Below, one piece after another: positions 1 through 6,023 of a stretch of 16,634 nucleotides of DNA. The DNA is taken from positions 1 to 16,634 of the forward strand of contig NZ_CAKPXS010000038.1 of the NCBI RefSeq assembly GCF_934202235.1, written 5' to 3'. Origin of the DNA: an uncultured Limosilactobacillus sp. GTDB taxonomy: Bacteria > Bacillota > Bacilli > Lactobacillales > Lactobacillaceae. How positions within the stretch are numbered: position 1 is the first letter of the stretch; each line of letters starts with the position of its first letter. A program made the translations under genes and the position numbers. The notes beneath the pieces were generated by a model. It was not told the DNA's origin and did no database searches. It saw only the letters and a list, made by a program, of their open reading frames with translations.

Positions 1-3
1 TTG

Positions 4-32
4 AACATAATAATCTAAAAAAGCCAAGTCAA
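4..32 (-). promoter_or_regulatory. Candidate promoter reading out of the window to the left
   Basis: On the minus strand TTGACT (32-27) is followed after 17 bases by TATGTT (9-4). It points to a gene beyond the left edge. The -10 is imperfect, so this is tentative. An inverted copy of the same heptamer (AAGTCAA at 26-32, TTGACTT at 58-64) flanks the region. Nothing else in the first 70 bases can be assigned. Confidence 0.3.
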
Positions 33-71
33 TACAGTCGCTAAGTACTGATATAACTTGACTTTAAGTAG

Positions 72-100
72 AAAAAAAGTCCCGTTAAACGGGACTTTTT
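72..100 (-). terminator. Bidirectional intrinsic terminator
   Basis: The stem AAAAAGTCCCGTT / AACGGGACTTTTT has a very short loop, with A-runs on the left and T-runs on the right, so it can end transcription in both directions. On the minus strand it lies 22 bases after the stop of the 43-aa gene, which it most likely serves. No gene on the plus strand is visible before it. Confidence 0.85.
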
Positions 101-122
101 AATGGTTTATATTCACAAATCA

Positions 123-254
123 TTATTCAGAAAGCTTCCGGGCGTCAGCGGCAATCTTTGCAAAGCCTGAGCCATCTGGCTTCTTGTTACCACGCTTTTC
201 CATGGCCTTACGTGCCATTTCCTTACGTTCTTGCTTGCTTAATTTACGTGCCAT
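123..254 (-). CDS. Small basic protein, 43 aa, function unknown
   Basis: This open frame starts with ATG at 254 and ends with TAA at 125-123, giving 43 residues. Support for a real gene: an AGAGGCG ribosome site about 7 bases before the ATG, a perfect TATAAT box upstream, and an intrinsic terminator just after the stop. The protein begins MARKLSKQERKEMARKAMEK and is highly charged and lysine/arginine rich in its first half. A Gly/Pro/Asp-containing turn (KKPDGSGF, residues 24-31) and a short helix-like tail (KIAADARKLSE) follow. There is no signal peptide or membrane segment. The charge would suit RNA or ribosome binding, but that is inference; I do not recognise a named family. It is divergent from the unknown operon that starts at 459. 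Confidence 0.8.
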   Translation of the reverse strand: MARKLSKQERKEMARKAMEKRGNKKPDGSGFAKIAADARKLSE

Positions 255-282
255 ATTTGTTCGCCTCTTTTCGAAACTCACA

Positions 283-314
283 CGTTGAATAATACACAAA
301 TGTGTTATTCAACG
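283..314 (-). promoter_or_regulatory. Long inverted repeat at the predicted 5' end of the 43-aa gene transcript
   Basis: CGTTGAATAA(TA)CACA at 283-298 and TGTGTTATTCAACG at 301-314 are inverted copies separated by two bases, with a two-base bulge in one arm. The repeat begins where transcription from the TATAAT at 325-320 is expected to start. It could be a protective 5' stem-loop of the mRNA or a protein operator. No poly-U follows, so it is not a terminator. Confidence 0.6.
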
Positions 315-319
315 CTTTA

Positions 320-348
320 ATTATACTGCTAAGTTGGTAAAAAGCAAA
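320..348 (-). promoter_or_regulatory. Promoter of the 43-aa gene
   Basis: TATAAT (325-320 on the minus strand) matches the -10 consensus perfectly. Seventeen bases further upstream is a weak -35, TTTGCT (348-343). The predicted start of transcription falls on the edge of the inverted repeat at 283-314. Confidence 0.6.
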
Positions 349-413
349 TTTAGTGACAAGTTATTAAAAAAACTAAACGTTCGTCGTTCTTTTCATCCAG
401 GCACAAGATAATT

Positions 414-422
414 TGATAAAAT
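414..422 (+). promoter_or_regulatory. Extended -10 promoter of the unknown operon
   Basis: TG-A-TAAAAT is an extended -10 element and there is no convincing -35 upstream. It would start a transcript about 30 bases before the ATG at 459, which fits the ribosome site of that gene. No better promoter is visible in the 110 bases between the divergent genes. Confidence 0.45.
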
Positions 423-458
423 ATTAATGAGATGACTAAATTGCGAGGAGAGGTTGCA

Positions 459-1349
459 ATGTCAAAAGAGGAGTTGACGCGCGGAGCACAAGACATTAGT
501 CAAGTGATCAACCGCCAGATTTCGTCAAAAATTGAATATTTGCAAGGGATTAAGGAATCCATCGAAAGCCATAATGACCGCCGGGTCTTCCAATTACTTG
601 ATAACCGACGTTATGCCGCTGAAATTGAGCACCGGGAACAGCAGCCGAATAATCAGGACGTAATGAACCTGGTTGACGACTTAGCTGACCAGCTGAGCAC
701 ATATCTCAGTGCGAACCTGATTGACTACCTCGGGCATGCTTACCCGTTCTTCTACTATGAGGAATACCAAACTGGCCACTTCCGCATTTACTTTGGTAAC
801 TGGTGGGACCGGCGCCAATTTGGTGAGTTGGACGTTTTGAATTTGCGCTTTGTCTTTAACCAGGACGAATACAAGAAACTCTCACGAGCTTTTGAACTGC
901 AGCAAAGTGGTAAACGTTACAACAGCGCGCGGATTGATGAGTTATCCAACGAAAATGACCACTTGCAGGACCTGCTTGATCATGCCGGTGAACGTGAACA
1001 AAAGCGCAATCGCCTGCAGGAACAGTTACGTGATGCCAATTCGCGTGGGGGGTTGTTTGAGTCGAGTAAGGCGAAGGAAAGCCGCCATGAGTTGCTTGAC
1101 CAGCTGAGTCAGGTGGAAAATGAAGCCAAACAGGCGGAAAACGCCGCTGAAAAAATTAAGGAAAACGAAAAAACGGTCCTGGAACTTTCTAAGGAAAATA
1201 CGATTCTGAGTTATGAGATGAAGAGTATTACGGATACGTTTGGTGGGTTTGAAGAATTCGAGCTGGCTAACCGCAAGTTGTACGCAGATTACCTGAAACA
1301 CTTGAGTACGTTAAATGGTGGAAAGCAGGTGGCAGCCGATGAGCAATAA
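459..1349 (+). CDS. Unknown coiled-coil protein, first gene of a three-gene operon
   Basis: The product is a soluble protein of 296 residues with no signal peptide or membrane span. The ATG at 459 is chosen over the in-frame ATG at 432 because a GAGGAGAGG ribosome site lies 5-6 bases before it. Residues 1-150 look folded, with an aromatic stretch around 95-120 (AYPFFYYEEY and YFGNWWDRRQFG). Residues 155-255 are rich in Glu, Lys, Gln and Leu with heptad-like spacing, typical of a coiled coil, and a Gly-rich break near 196-199 may divide it into two helices. A short tail (FGGFEEFELANRKLY) follows. Proteins of this type are sometimes annotated as 'exonuclease SbcC-like' because of the coiled coil, but I see no Walker motif or nuclease motif, so that name is not justified. 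It overlaps the next gene by 11 bases, so the products probably work together. Confidence 0.8.
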   Translation: MSKEELTRGAQDISQVINRQISSKIEYLQGIKESIESHNDRRVFQLLDNRRYAAEIEHREQQPNNQDVMNLVDDLADQLSTYLSANLIDYLGHAYPFFYYEEYQTGHFRIYFGNWWDRRQFGELDVLNLRFVFNQDEYKKLSRAFELQQSGKRYNSARIDELSNENDHLQDLLDHAGEREQKRNRLQEQLRDANSRGGLFESSKAKESRHELLDQLSQVENEAKQAENAAEKIKENEKTVLELSKENTILSYEMKSITDTFGGFEEFELANRKLYADYLKHLSTLNGGKQVAADEQ

Positions 1350-2322
1350 TGAACGGATCGTCTCCAACACCATTAACCAGGTAGCTGCGCTGAGTAATTC
1401 GATTAAGCGTGGGCTCGAAGTTGGTCAGCATTATACAGCGCTGTTGGATGAATTAATCAATGCGATGGATGATGAGCAAGTGCTGGCGGCAACCAAACAG
1501 TTAACTGCCCTCGACTTGACTAACGCCTTTGTCCAATTACCACAGCATTACCAGGAAGCAGACTACTTCTTGTTAATGATGGATCGTTTATTAGCACTCC
1601 ATCAGATCGACGGGTTCGAGATTTTTGAGGATGGGGACCACCAGCTAAGTGCGACCCTTCACCCGTTTGAAAAGCAAGTCACGTTTACCTTTGCTTTTGA
1701 CCAGGAACACCAGGGGGCCTTCTTTAACGAGGGAGTTGGTCGCGAATCACTATTCTTTGTTGACCTGGGTAACCGGCAGTTGCGTTTCTCCAATCACGCA
1801 CTGGTTGACTTTTTTGTGGAAAACGAATTTCAGCATTTTAGCGACCTCGACTTGCAAGAAGCGGTCAAACCGCTGGTTGATTTTGCCAACCTTTTGAAAG
1901 AACAGCTCGGTTTCAAGATTGATCTGGGGATTTTGAATCCGGCTAATAATTGCAACATTCGTTTAGCAAAGCCGGCGATGGACCTGACAATGATTGATAA
2001 GCTCTTCGTCTCAACTGCCGATAGCGAATATATGCTCTTTACTTTACCGCATAAGAATGGGGCACTACTGAAATTGGATGCAGGAATTCAATTGCGGATT
2101 TTTTACGATCAGGATAGCTACAGTCACGAATGGTTTTACAACGTTGCTGATCCGGATTCTCGGATCTCACTGTTCGACTTGCTCATCCATTACCCACTGC
2201 TGAGGGAATGGTACCTGACGAACCGTGATGAGGTGGCAGTCCGGTCGTTACCGTTAATCCTGCAGACAACCGCTGATCAGTCAGCTAACAGTCAGGAAGG
2301 GGAAACTGATGATCAAGATTAA
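1339..2322 (+). CDS. Unknown protein, second gene of the operon
   Basis: This is an acidic soluble protein of 327 residues without membrane spans. The ATG at 1339 is preferred to the one at 1315 because AGGTGG lies six bases before it and it overlaps the end of the preceding gene by 11 bases, implying translational coupling. Residues 1-90 look helical. Residues 95-150 alternate hydrophobic and polar residues (HPFEKQVTFTFAFDQEHQ, RESLFFVDLGNRQLRF), suggesting beta strands, and a second strand-rich part covers about 195-275. The last 15 residues are polar and probably disordered. No catalytic motif was found and I do not recognise a family. The tandem arrangement suggests it partners the coiled-coil protein. 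Confidence 0.8.
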   Translation: MSNNERIVSNTINQVAALSNSIKRGLEVGQHYTALLDELINAMDDEQVLAATKQLTALDLTNAFVQLPQHYQEADYFLLMMDRLLALHQIDGFEIFEDGDHQLSATLHPFEKQVTFTFAFDQEHQGAFFNEGVGRESLFFVDLGNRQLRFSNHALVDFFVENEFQHFSDLDLQEAVKPLVDFANLLKEQLGFKIDLGILNPANNCNIRLAKPAMDLTMIDKLFVSTADSEYMLFTLPHKNGALLKLDAGIQLRIFYDQDSYSHEWFYNVADPDSRISLFDLLIHYPLLREWYLTNRDEVAVRSLPLILQTTADQSANSQEGETDDQD

Positions 2323-2842
2323 CATTACGCCGCTTTTGCAACACGTGATTGCCCATGATTGGCAGGTGATGGATAATCTCAGTGACGAGGTTGCCCCGTT
2401 GGGTGCAGATGGTCGTCTTGATAACACGATGACTTGTTTGCTTGTTTCACTGTCAAGGACGGTGACGGCCGATGGCTGGTTTGATAAGGTGAACCAGCCG
2501 GTCAAGCAACAGTCGCCGGTCAATCATTCTCAATTGTTAACTAACTATTGTCGGACCTTAAACCTTTTTCTACTGTGGAGTGCTAAGCGGCAATGGACCC
2601 ACCTGGTTGTCCTAGGTGATGATGATTGGCAACGGCTCACGGAAGCAAAATTGGCTGAGAAGGTTACCGATAAAAACAAACAGTACCTGGCGATTGTCCG
2701 TCTGCTTGGTAATGTCCAGTTCAGCCACCAGCAAGAATCGTTCCGGCATGCCTGGCACCTTTTCCTGAAGATGGGATTGGTTGATTGGCAACTGACACCG
2801 GCAGAAATTAGCACGACCAGCCAACAGTTGGCGAAATTGTAA
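2309..2842 (+). CDS. Unknown protein, third gene of the operon
   Basis: The product has 177 residues and begins MIKINITPLLQHVIAHDWQV. A strong AGGAAGGGG ribosome site precedes the ATG, and the gene overlaps its predecessor by 14 bases. The sequence is predicted mostly helical and soluble, with many Trp, Gln and Leu residues. No metal-binding, nucleotide-binding or membrane motif is visible. It is the shortest member of the unknown operon. No clear intrinsic terminator follows, only a weak stem at 2849-2869 without a T-run, so some transcripts may continue into the membrane peptide gene at 2942. Confidence 0.78.
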   Translation: MIKINITPLLQHVIAHDWQVMDNLSDEVAPLGADGRLDNTMTCLLVSLSRTVTADGWFDKVNQPVKQQSPVNHSQLLTNYCRTLNLFLLWSAKRQWTHLVVLGDDDWQRLTEAKLAEKVTDKNKQYLAIVRLLGNVQFSHQQESFRHAWHLFLKMGLVDWQLTPAEISTTSQQLAKL

Positions 2843-2890
2843 ACTTTTTGTAAAGAAACGGCTTTTACATTCACTCAGCATTGTTGCCGC

Positions 2891-2920
2891 CTGACAATGT
2901 CGCTATCATAAAAGTATAGT
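2891..2920 (+). promoter_or_regulatory. Promoter of the 40-aa membrane peptide gene
   Basis: CTGACA (2891-2896) and TATAGT (2915-2920) are 18 bases apart. An overlapping alternative is TTGTTG (2881-2886) with TATCAT (2904-2909), 17 bases apart. Either gives a short leader before the ribosome site at 2926-2932. Confidence 0.5.
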
Positions 2921-2941
2921 CATTGAAAGGGTGTGAGCTAA

Positions 2942-3064
2942 ATGTTACCGATTTTTGTCATTGTGTTGATTTTGGCACTCTCGGCTGCTGGTCAGTGGTA
3001 TTTTTCAACGAGCCTGCCCAAGGGCAAGCACACACAGCGCCTGGGAAATGAACGGAAAGCCTAG
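2942..3064 (+). CDS. Small single-span membrane peptide, 40 aa, function unknown
   Basis: The frame runs from ATG at 2942 to TAG at 3062-3064. A GAAAGGGTG ribosome site, a promoter upstream and an intrinsic terminator downstream all support a real gene. Residues 2-16 (LPIFVIVLILALSAA) form one hydrophobic segment, followed by GQWYFST and a basic tail rich in Lys and Arg (about 26-39). This predicts a single membrane helix with an N-out, C-in tail by the positive-inside rule. It could be a regulatory membrane microprotein or a type I toxin. No antisense RNA gene can be shown next to it, although the converging terminator of tRNA-Arg lies close by. I do not recognise the family. Confidence 0.72.
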   Translation: MLPIFVIVLILALSAAGQWYFSTSLPKGKHTQRLGNERKA

Positions 3065-3091
3065 TTTTTTTGCAATTATTATCAACTCATC

Positions 3092-3127
3092 AAAGATGGT
3101 AGGTACGCCTGCCATCTTTTGTTTTTT
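3092..3127 (+). terminator. Intrinsic terminator after the membrane peptide gene
   Basis: AAAGATGGTAGG (3092-3103), loop TACG and CCTGCCATCTTT (3108-3119) form a 12-bp stem with one G-U pair. TGTTTTTT follows. It ends the transcript of the 40-aa peptide gene before the converging tRNA gene. Confidence 0.85.
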
Positions 3128-3133
3128 AGTACC

Positions 3134-3183
3134 AAAAAGTAAAACGGGTACCATCATTGATCGCTCAACAATTGTACCCGTTT
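3134..3183 (-). terminator. Intrinsic terminator of the tRNA-Arg transcript
   Basis: Read on the minus strand, AAACGGGTAC and GTACCCGTTT form a 10-bp stem, followed by TTACTTTTT. The 22-base loop can fold further into TTGA-GCGA-TCAA, a short stem with a GNRA-type tetraloop. It lies 34 bases past the 3' end of the tRNA. Confidence 0.75.
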
Positions 3184-3216
3184 GGTAGAATGTCATTTTG
3201 TCAATTTCTTGAATAA

Positions 3217-3290
3217 TGAGGCGGGTGGGGTTCGAACCCACGACCGTTCGCTTAGAAGGCGAATGCTCTATCCAGCTGAGCTACCGCCCC
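3217..3290 (-). tRNA. tRNA-Arg (anticodon TCT)
   Basis: A 74-base cloverleaf can be drawn by hand. The acceptor is GGGGCGG/CCGCCTC with one G-U pair, the D stem is GCTC/GAGC, and the anticodon stem is TTCGC/GCGAA with loop CTTCTAA. The T stem is GTGGG/CCCAC with loop TTCGAAC, and the discriminator base is A. The anticodon TCT reads AGA and AGG. The CCA end is not encoded (TTATT follows), so it must be added after transcription. The gene stands alone with its own promoter and terminator. Confidence 0.97.
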
Positions 3291-3300
3291 AGACTTAATA

Positions 3301-3330
3301 AGTATAATGATTGCCGAGAAGAAAAGTCAA
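3301..3330 (-). promoter_or_regulatory. Promoter of tRNA-Arg
   Basis: On the minus strand TTGACT (3330-3325) and TATACT (3306-3301) are separated by 18 bases, a near-consensus sigma-A promoter. The tRNA begins 10 bases downstream of the -10. Confidence 0.8.
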
Positions 3331-3707
3331 GGGGGTAATCAACTGAAACTTAAAAGTACGCCAAAGTACTAGCGACGGTGTCAGTCCAGGCTTTCTTGAT
3401 CAAAATTTATGTCAAACGGTCTTTGGTGATACGTTCAATTTTGACGGTTAGTAATCAATGAATTGTTTCTCTAAAGTAACTAATATCTTGTGGCTGTCAT
3501 GCTTTTAACAGCTAGACCAGTGCTTTCATCAAGTAGGGCAACGATCAGCAGAAGATAATCTTTTATGCTGCCTAAGCCGGATATGAATTTTCGTGTCATT
3601 TTTAATACTTCCCATCTAAGAGGTAAAGGTTTCTTGATTTTTTAAAATAACTTTGGTAGTCTAACGAATAGTTTAATACTAGGCGCTCACGAACAGCGGG
3701 CGAGAAA
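3331..3707. other. Gene-poor stretch between tRNA-Arg and the exporter gene
   Basis: No convincing gene is present in these bases. On the minus strand two adjacent short frames run through it: one ends at 3602, and a second of 39 codons covers 3599-3480, beginning two bases after the first stops. The first would have to start inside the exporter gene and across the hairpin at 3708-3750, so at best they are decayed remnants. AGTAC at 3355-3359 and GTACT at 3366-3370 form a small inverted repeat. The composition is AT-rich like the exporter gene, unlike the flanking housekeeping genes. Confidence 0.4.
3634..3662 (+). promoter_or_regulatory. Possible promoter of the exporter gene
   Basis: TTGATT (3634-3639) and TAGTCT (3657-3662) are 17 bases apart; the -10 is poor. 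It would place the terminator-like hairpin at 3708-3750 inside the 5' leader of the exporter mRNA. Confidence 0.25.
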
Positions 3708-3750
3708 ATAAGAGCTGGATCAGGTTTTATTCCTGTCCAGCTCTTTTTTT
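3708..3750 (+). terminator. Intrinsic terminator directly before the exporter ribosome site
   Basis: AAGAGCTGGA(T)CAGG, loop TTTTATT and CCTGTCCAGCTCTT form a 14-bp stem with one bulged T, followed by a run of T. The T-run adjoins the GAAAGGAG ribosome site of the exporter gene. The hairpin must therefore be read through for the gene to be expressed from any upstream promoter. That makes it either an attenuator or the end of an older upstream transcript. Confidence 0.85.
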
Positions 3751-3765
3751 GAAAGGAGTATCTAA

Positions 3766-5172
3766 ATGCAAAAATCCATTCCAAAAGCAAATAAATTTTT
3801 GATGGTACTAACCCTTCTTTGTGGTAGTTTTATTACCGCTTTTTCTGAAACTTTGTTAAATAACGGACTACCGACAATTATGCGTGAAGTCCATGTTAAT
3901 GAGATGACGGTGCAGTGGTTAAGTACCGGTTATATGCTTGCTGCCGGAATTACAATGCCGCTTGCTGCCTACTTTACTAATTCAATTAAGCTTAAAACGC
4001 TGTTTACAACAACGATGTCAATTTTCTTAGTAGGCACGTTTTTTTCTGCTATTGCTACTAATTTCCCGCTTTTACTGATTGGTCGACTAATTGCAGGAAT
4101 TGCTGTTGGGATTAATATGCCACTAATTCCAAATGTGCTGAGCTTAGTTTTTTCTCCTCAGCACCGTGGAACAGTCATGGGGATCGCTGGTATCGTCATT
4201 AACTTTGGTCCAGCAATTGGTCCAATTATTTCGGGGATTATCGTTGACCACTACAGTTGGCGAATGCTTTTCATTATTCTCATGCCCATTAGTACGTTAG
4301 TAATTATCGCTAGTCAACTCTTTGTTAAAAACATCATCCCCACCCAACAACTAAAATTAGATCTTCTCTCGATGATGTCTGCATTTCTTGGTCTAGGATT
4401 GCTTCTCTACGAACTTGGACGAATCGGCCAAACTGGTTATTTAGATCTCCTTACTATTATTTGTTTAGTCATTGGCAGCGGGCTCACTGTCTACTTTGTG
4501 AAGCGACAGTTCAAGCTTACCAATCCCTTACTTGAAATGAGGGTTTTCCAGGCGCCTTCATATCGACTTGGCGTTATCTTAGCATTGGTAAGTACGGCAT
4601 CAGTGATGTCCACTGAGTTAATGCTCCCGCTTTTTAATCAGAATGTCCTAAAGGTTTCTCCAACCGTATCCGCGTTAATTATGCTGCCCAGTGCAATCGC
4701 AATGATTATTATTTCACCGATTGCCGGACGCTTGTATGATCAAATTGGACTGAAACTAGTAGCCTTTACTGGTCTCGGTCTTGGCTTAATCACATCAATT
4801 CCGATGACGAGCTACACCACTGCTACAAGCTTCTTTTTCATTGCTCTTCTTTACGCCATCCGTTGTGGGGGACTTAATCTGGCCTACCCACCAATTACCG
4901 TTTATGCACTCAATGCTTTACCCCAACGATACGTCGTTTTTGGTAACACAATTATGGTAACGCTTAGCCAGGTTGCCAGCGCCTTTGCAAACGCTATGGC
5001 CGCAACGGCACAAGCACTGGGGCAGAGAAGAGGAATTGCTCATCACTTATCCTTAGATGTCGCCAGATTACAGGGATTTCACTGGTCATTTTGGGCAATT
5101 ACTGCTCTTAACATTATTGCTTTTGTCTTTCTGATACGGGCGAAGAATCGTTCTTCAAGTGAAATTAAGTAA
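3766..5172 (+). CDS. DHA2-type MFS multidrug exporter
   Basis: The 468-residue, highly hydrophobic protein has the pattern of the DHA2 (EmrB/QacA/LmrB) branch of the major facilitator superfamily, which usually has 14 spans and exports drugs or toxic compounds by proton antiport. Visible marks are the first span from about 11-30 ending in ETLLNNGLPTI, WLSTGYMLAAGITMPL (51-66), GRLIAGIAVGINMPL (106-120) and the antiporter motif GIAGIVINFGPAIGPIISG (139-157). A motif-A-like loop GRLYDQIGLK appears in the second half. GAAAGGAG lies 8 bases before the ATG. Base and codon use differ from the neighbours: of 16 arginines, about six are CGA, three AGA and only one CGG, while neighbouring genes favour CGG and CGT. 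This suggests acquisition from another genome. The substrate cannot be told from sequence. No terminator is visible before the rplU promoter. Confidence 0.88.
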   Translation: MQKSIPKANKFLMVLTLLCGSFITAFSETLLNNGLPTIMREVHVNEMTVQWLSTGYMLAAGITMPLAAYFTNSIKLKTLFTTTMSIFLVGTFFSAIATNFPLLLIGRLIAGIAVGINMPLIPNVLSLVFSPQHRGTVMGIAGIVINFGPAIGPIISGIIVDHYSWRMLFIILMPISTLVIIASQLFVKNIIPTQQLKLDLLSMMSAFLGLGLLLYELGRIGQTGYLDLLTIICLVIGSGLTVYFVKRQFKLTNPLLEMRVFQAPSYRLGVILALVSTASVMSTELMLPLFNQNVLKVSPTVSALIMLPSAIAMIIISPIAGRLYDQIGLKLVAFTGLGLGLITSIPMTSYTTATSFFFIALLYAIRCGGLNLAYPPITVYALNALPQRYVVFGNTIMVTLSQVASAFANAMAATAQALGQRRGIAHHLSLDVARLQGFHWSFWAITALNIIAFVFLIRAKNRSSSEIK

Positions 5173-5228
5173 CGGATTCTTTTGAGTATTTTTAGGTAGC
5201 AGGAATTAATCAAAAACTTGATAGTGCA

Positions 5229-5257
5229 TTGACGAACGGTCAACTTTCTGATAGTAT
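5229..5257 (+). promoter_or_regulatory. Promoter of the rplU operon
   Basis: TTGACG (5229-5234) and TAGTAT (5252-5257) are 17 bases apart. The -35 is part of an inverted repeat, TTGAC-GAACG-GTCAA. Transcription should start near 5263, at the first stem of the leader RNA. Confidence 0.7.
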
Positions 5258-5261
5258 ATTA

Positions 5262-5352
5262 GCGTTGTATTTGTGAACCAACAACTACAACCGCACGATA
5301 AACGAGTGTAAAGCAATTGCTACTCGTTCGGCGAGTCTGAGATACTAAGGAG
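5262..5352 (+). ncRNA. L21 ribosomal protein leader RNA
   Basis: The stretch between the promoter and the rplU ribosome site is highly structured and resembles the L21 leader found before rplU in Firmicutes. Stem 1 pairs 5262-5269 with 5286-5294 (GTTGTA with TACAAC) and continues as TTGT/ACAA around the loop GAACCA. Stem 2 pairs AACGAGT (5301-5307) with ACTCGTT (5322-5328), with AGC/GCT inside. The right arm of stem 2 can instead form ACTCG-TTCGG-CGAGT (5322-5336), so the two folds exclude each other, as expected for a feedback switch. The family assignment is from memory of conserved words such as CTACAACCGC and GAGTGTAAAGC. Confidence 0.7.
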
Positions 5353-5364
5353 GTGCACAAAATT

Positions 5365-5673
5365 ATGTACGCAATTATTGTTACTGGTGGCAAGCAGTAC
5401 AAGGTAGAAGAAGGCAAGGCCATCTACGTTGAAAAGCTGGACGCCAAGCAAGGTGACACTGTTACCTTTGATCAGGTTGTTTTCGTAGGCGGTGACGATA
5501 CCAAGATTGGTAAGCCACTGGTCGACGGTGCTTCCGTTGAAGGAACGGTTGACAAGCAAGGTAAGGAAAAGAAGGTCGTAACTTTCAAGTACAAGCCAAA
5601 GAAGCACACCCACACTAAGAAGGGTCACCGTCAACCATACACTAAGGTAACGATCAACAAGATTAACGCTTAA
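5365..5673 (+). CDS. rplU: Ribosomal protein L21 (bL21)
   Basis: The product is the large-subunit protein that binds 23S rRNA and sits near L20. At 102 residues it has the normal family length. The N-terminus MYAIIVTGGKQYKVEEG and the C-terminal rRNA-binding part KYKPKKHTHTKKGHRQPYT (about 75-93) are characteristic. The ATG at 5365 is used because AAGGAGG (5348-5354) lies at proper distance; an in-frame GTG at 5353 falls inside the ribosome site region. It is the first gene of the rplU-prp-rpmA operon and is probably regulated by the leader RNA upstream. Confidence 0.97.
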   Translation: MYAIIVTGGKQYKVEEGKAIYVEKLDAKQGDTVTFDQVVFVGGDDTKIGKPLVDGASVEGTVDKQGKEKKVVTFKYKPKKHTHTKKGHRQPYTKVTINKINA

Positions 5674-5675
5674 TC

Positions 5676-5999
5676 ATGATTAAAGCGCATTTTCAAGTCG
5701 ATGCGGATGGTAAGTTTAACACGATTGAACTTACCGGTCACGCTGATTCAGGCGAATACGGACACGATATTGTCTGTGCTGCTGTTTCTGCTGTGGTGGC
5801 AACGTGCATCAATGCTCTTACCAGCGTTGCCCATGTTAAACCCTACGAAGAGGCAGACAATGAACAGGGTGGCTTTATCCGGGTGACGAAGATTGGCCCG
5901 GATCATGATTCGCAGATCATCTGCCAAACGTTGCTGGACGGCCTAATGTCAATTCAACAACAATACGGGCAGTACCTTGAAGTAAAAATGTTTAATTAA
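5676..5999 (+). CDS. prp: Ribosomal-processing cysteine protease Prp
   Basis: Prp (formerly YsxB) is the Firmicutes cysteine protease that removes the N-terminal extension of ribosomal protein L27. The 107-residue protein carries the catalytic pair at the expected places: His22 in TGHADSGEYGHDIVC and Cys34 in the same segment, followed by the helix AAVSAVVATCINAL. It starts two bases after the rplU stop and lacks a clear ribosome site, so translation is probably coupled to rplU. Its substrate gene rpmA follows after 24 bases. Confidence 0.93.
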   Translation: MIKAHFQVDADGKFNTIELTGHADSGEYGHDIVCAAVSAVVATCINALTSVAHVKPYEEADNEQGGFIRVTKIGPDHDSQIICQTLLDGLMSIQQQYGQYLEVKMFN

Positions 6000-6023
6000 C
6001 TTGTTTTGTGGAGGTGAACAACA

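Noticed and set aside
374..392. SOS-box-like sequence before the unknown operon
   Set aside because: CGTTC occurs twice in direct rather than inverted orientation, so there is no GAAC-N4-GTTC.
459..1349. Exonuclease SbcC homologue
   Set aside because: Only the coiled coil is similar; no Walker A, Walker B or signature motif is present.
3217..3330. Prophage or island integrated at tRNA-Arg
   Set aside because: There is no integrase and no repeated copy of the tRNA 3' end within the window.
3331..3765. T-box or other known riboswitch before the exporter gene
   Set aside because: No T-box sequence (TGGNACCGCG-like) or other known aptamer core is visible; only the terminator hairpin can be supported.
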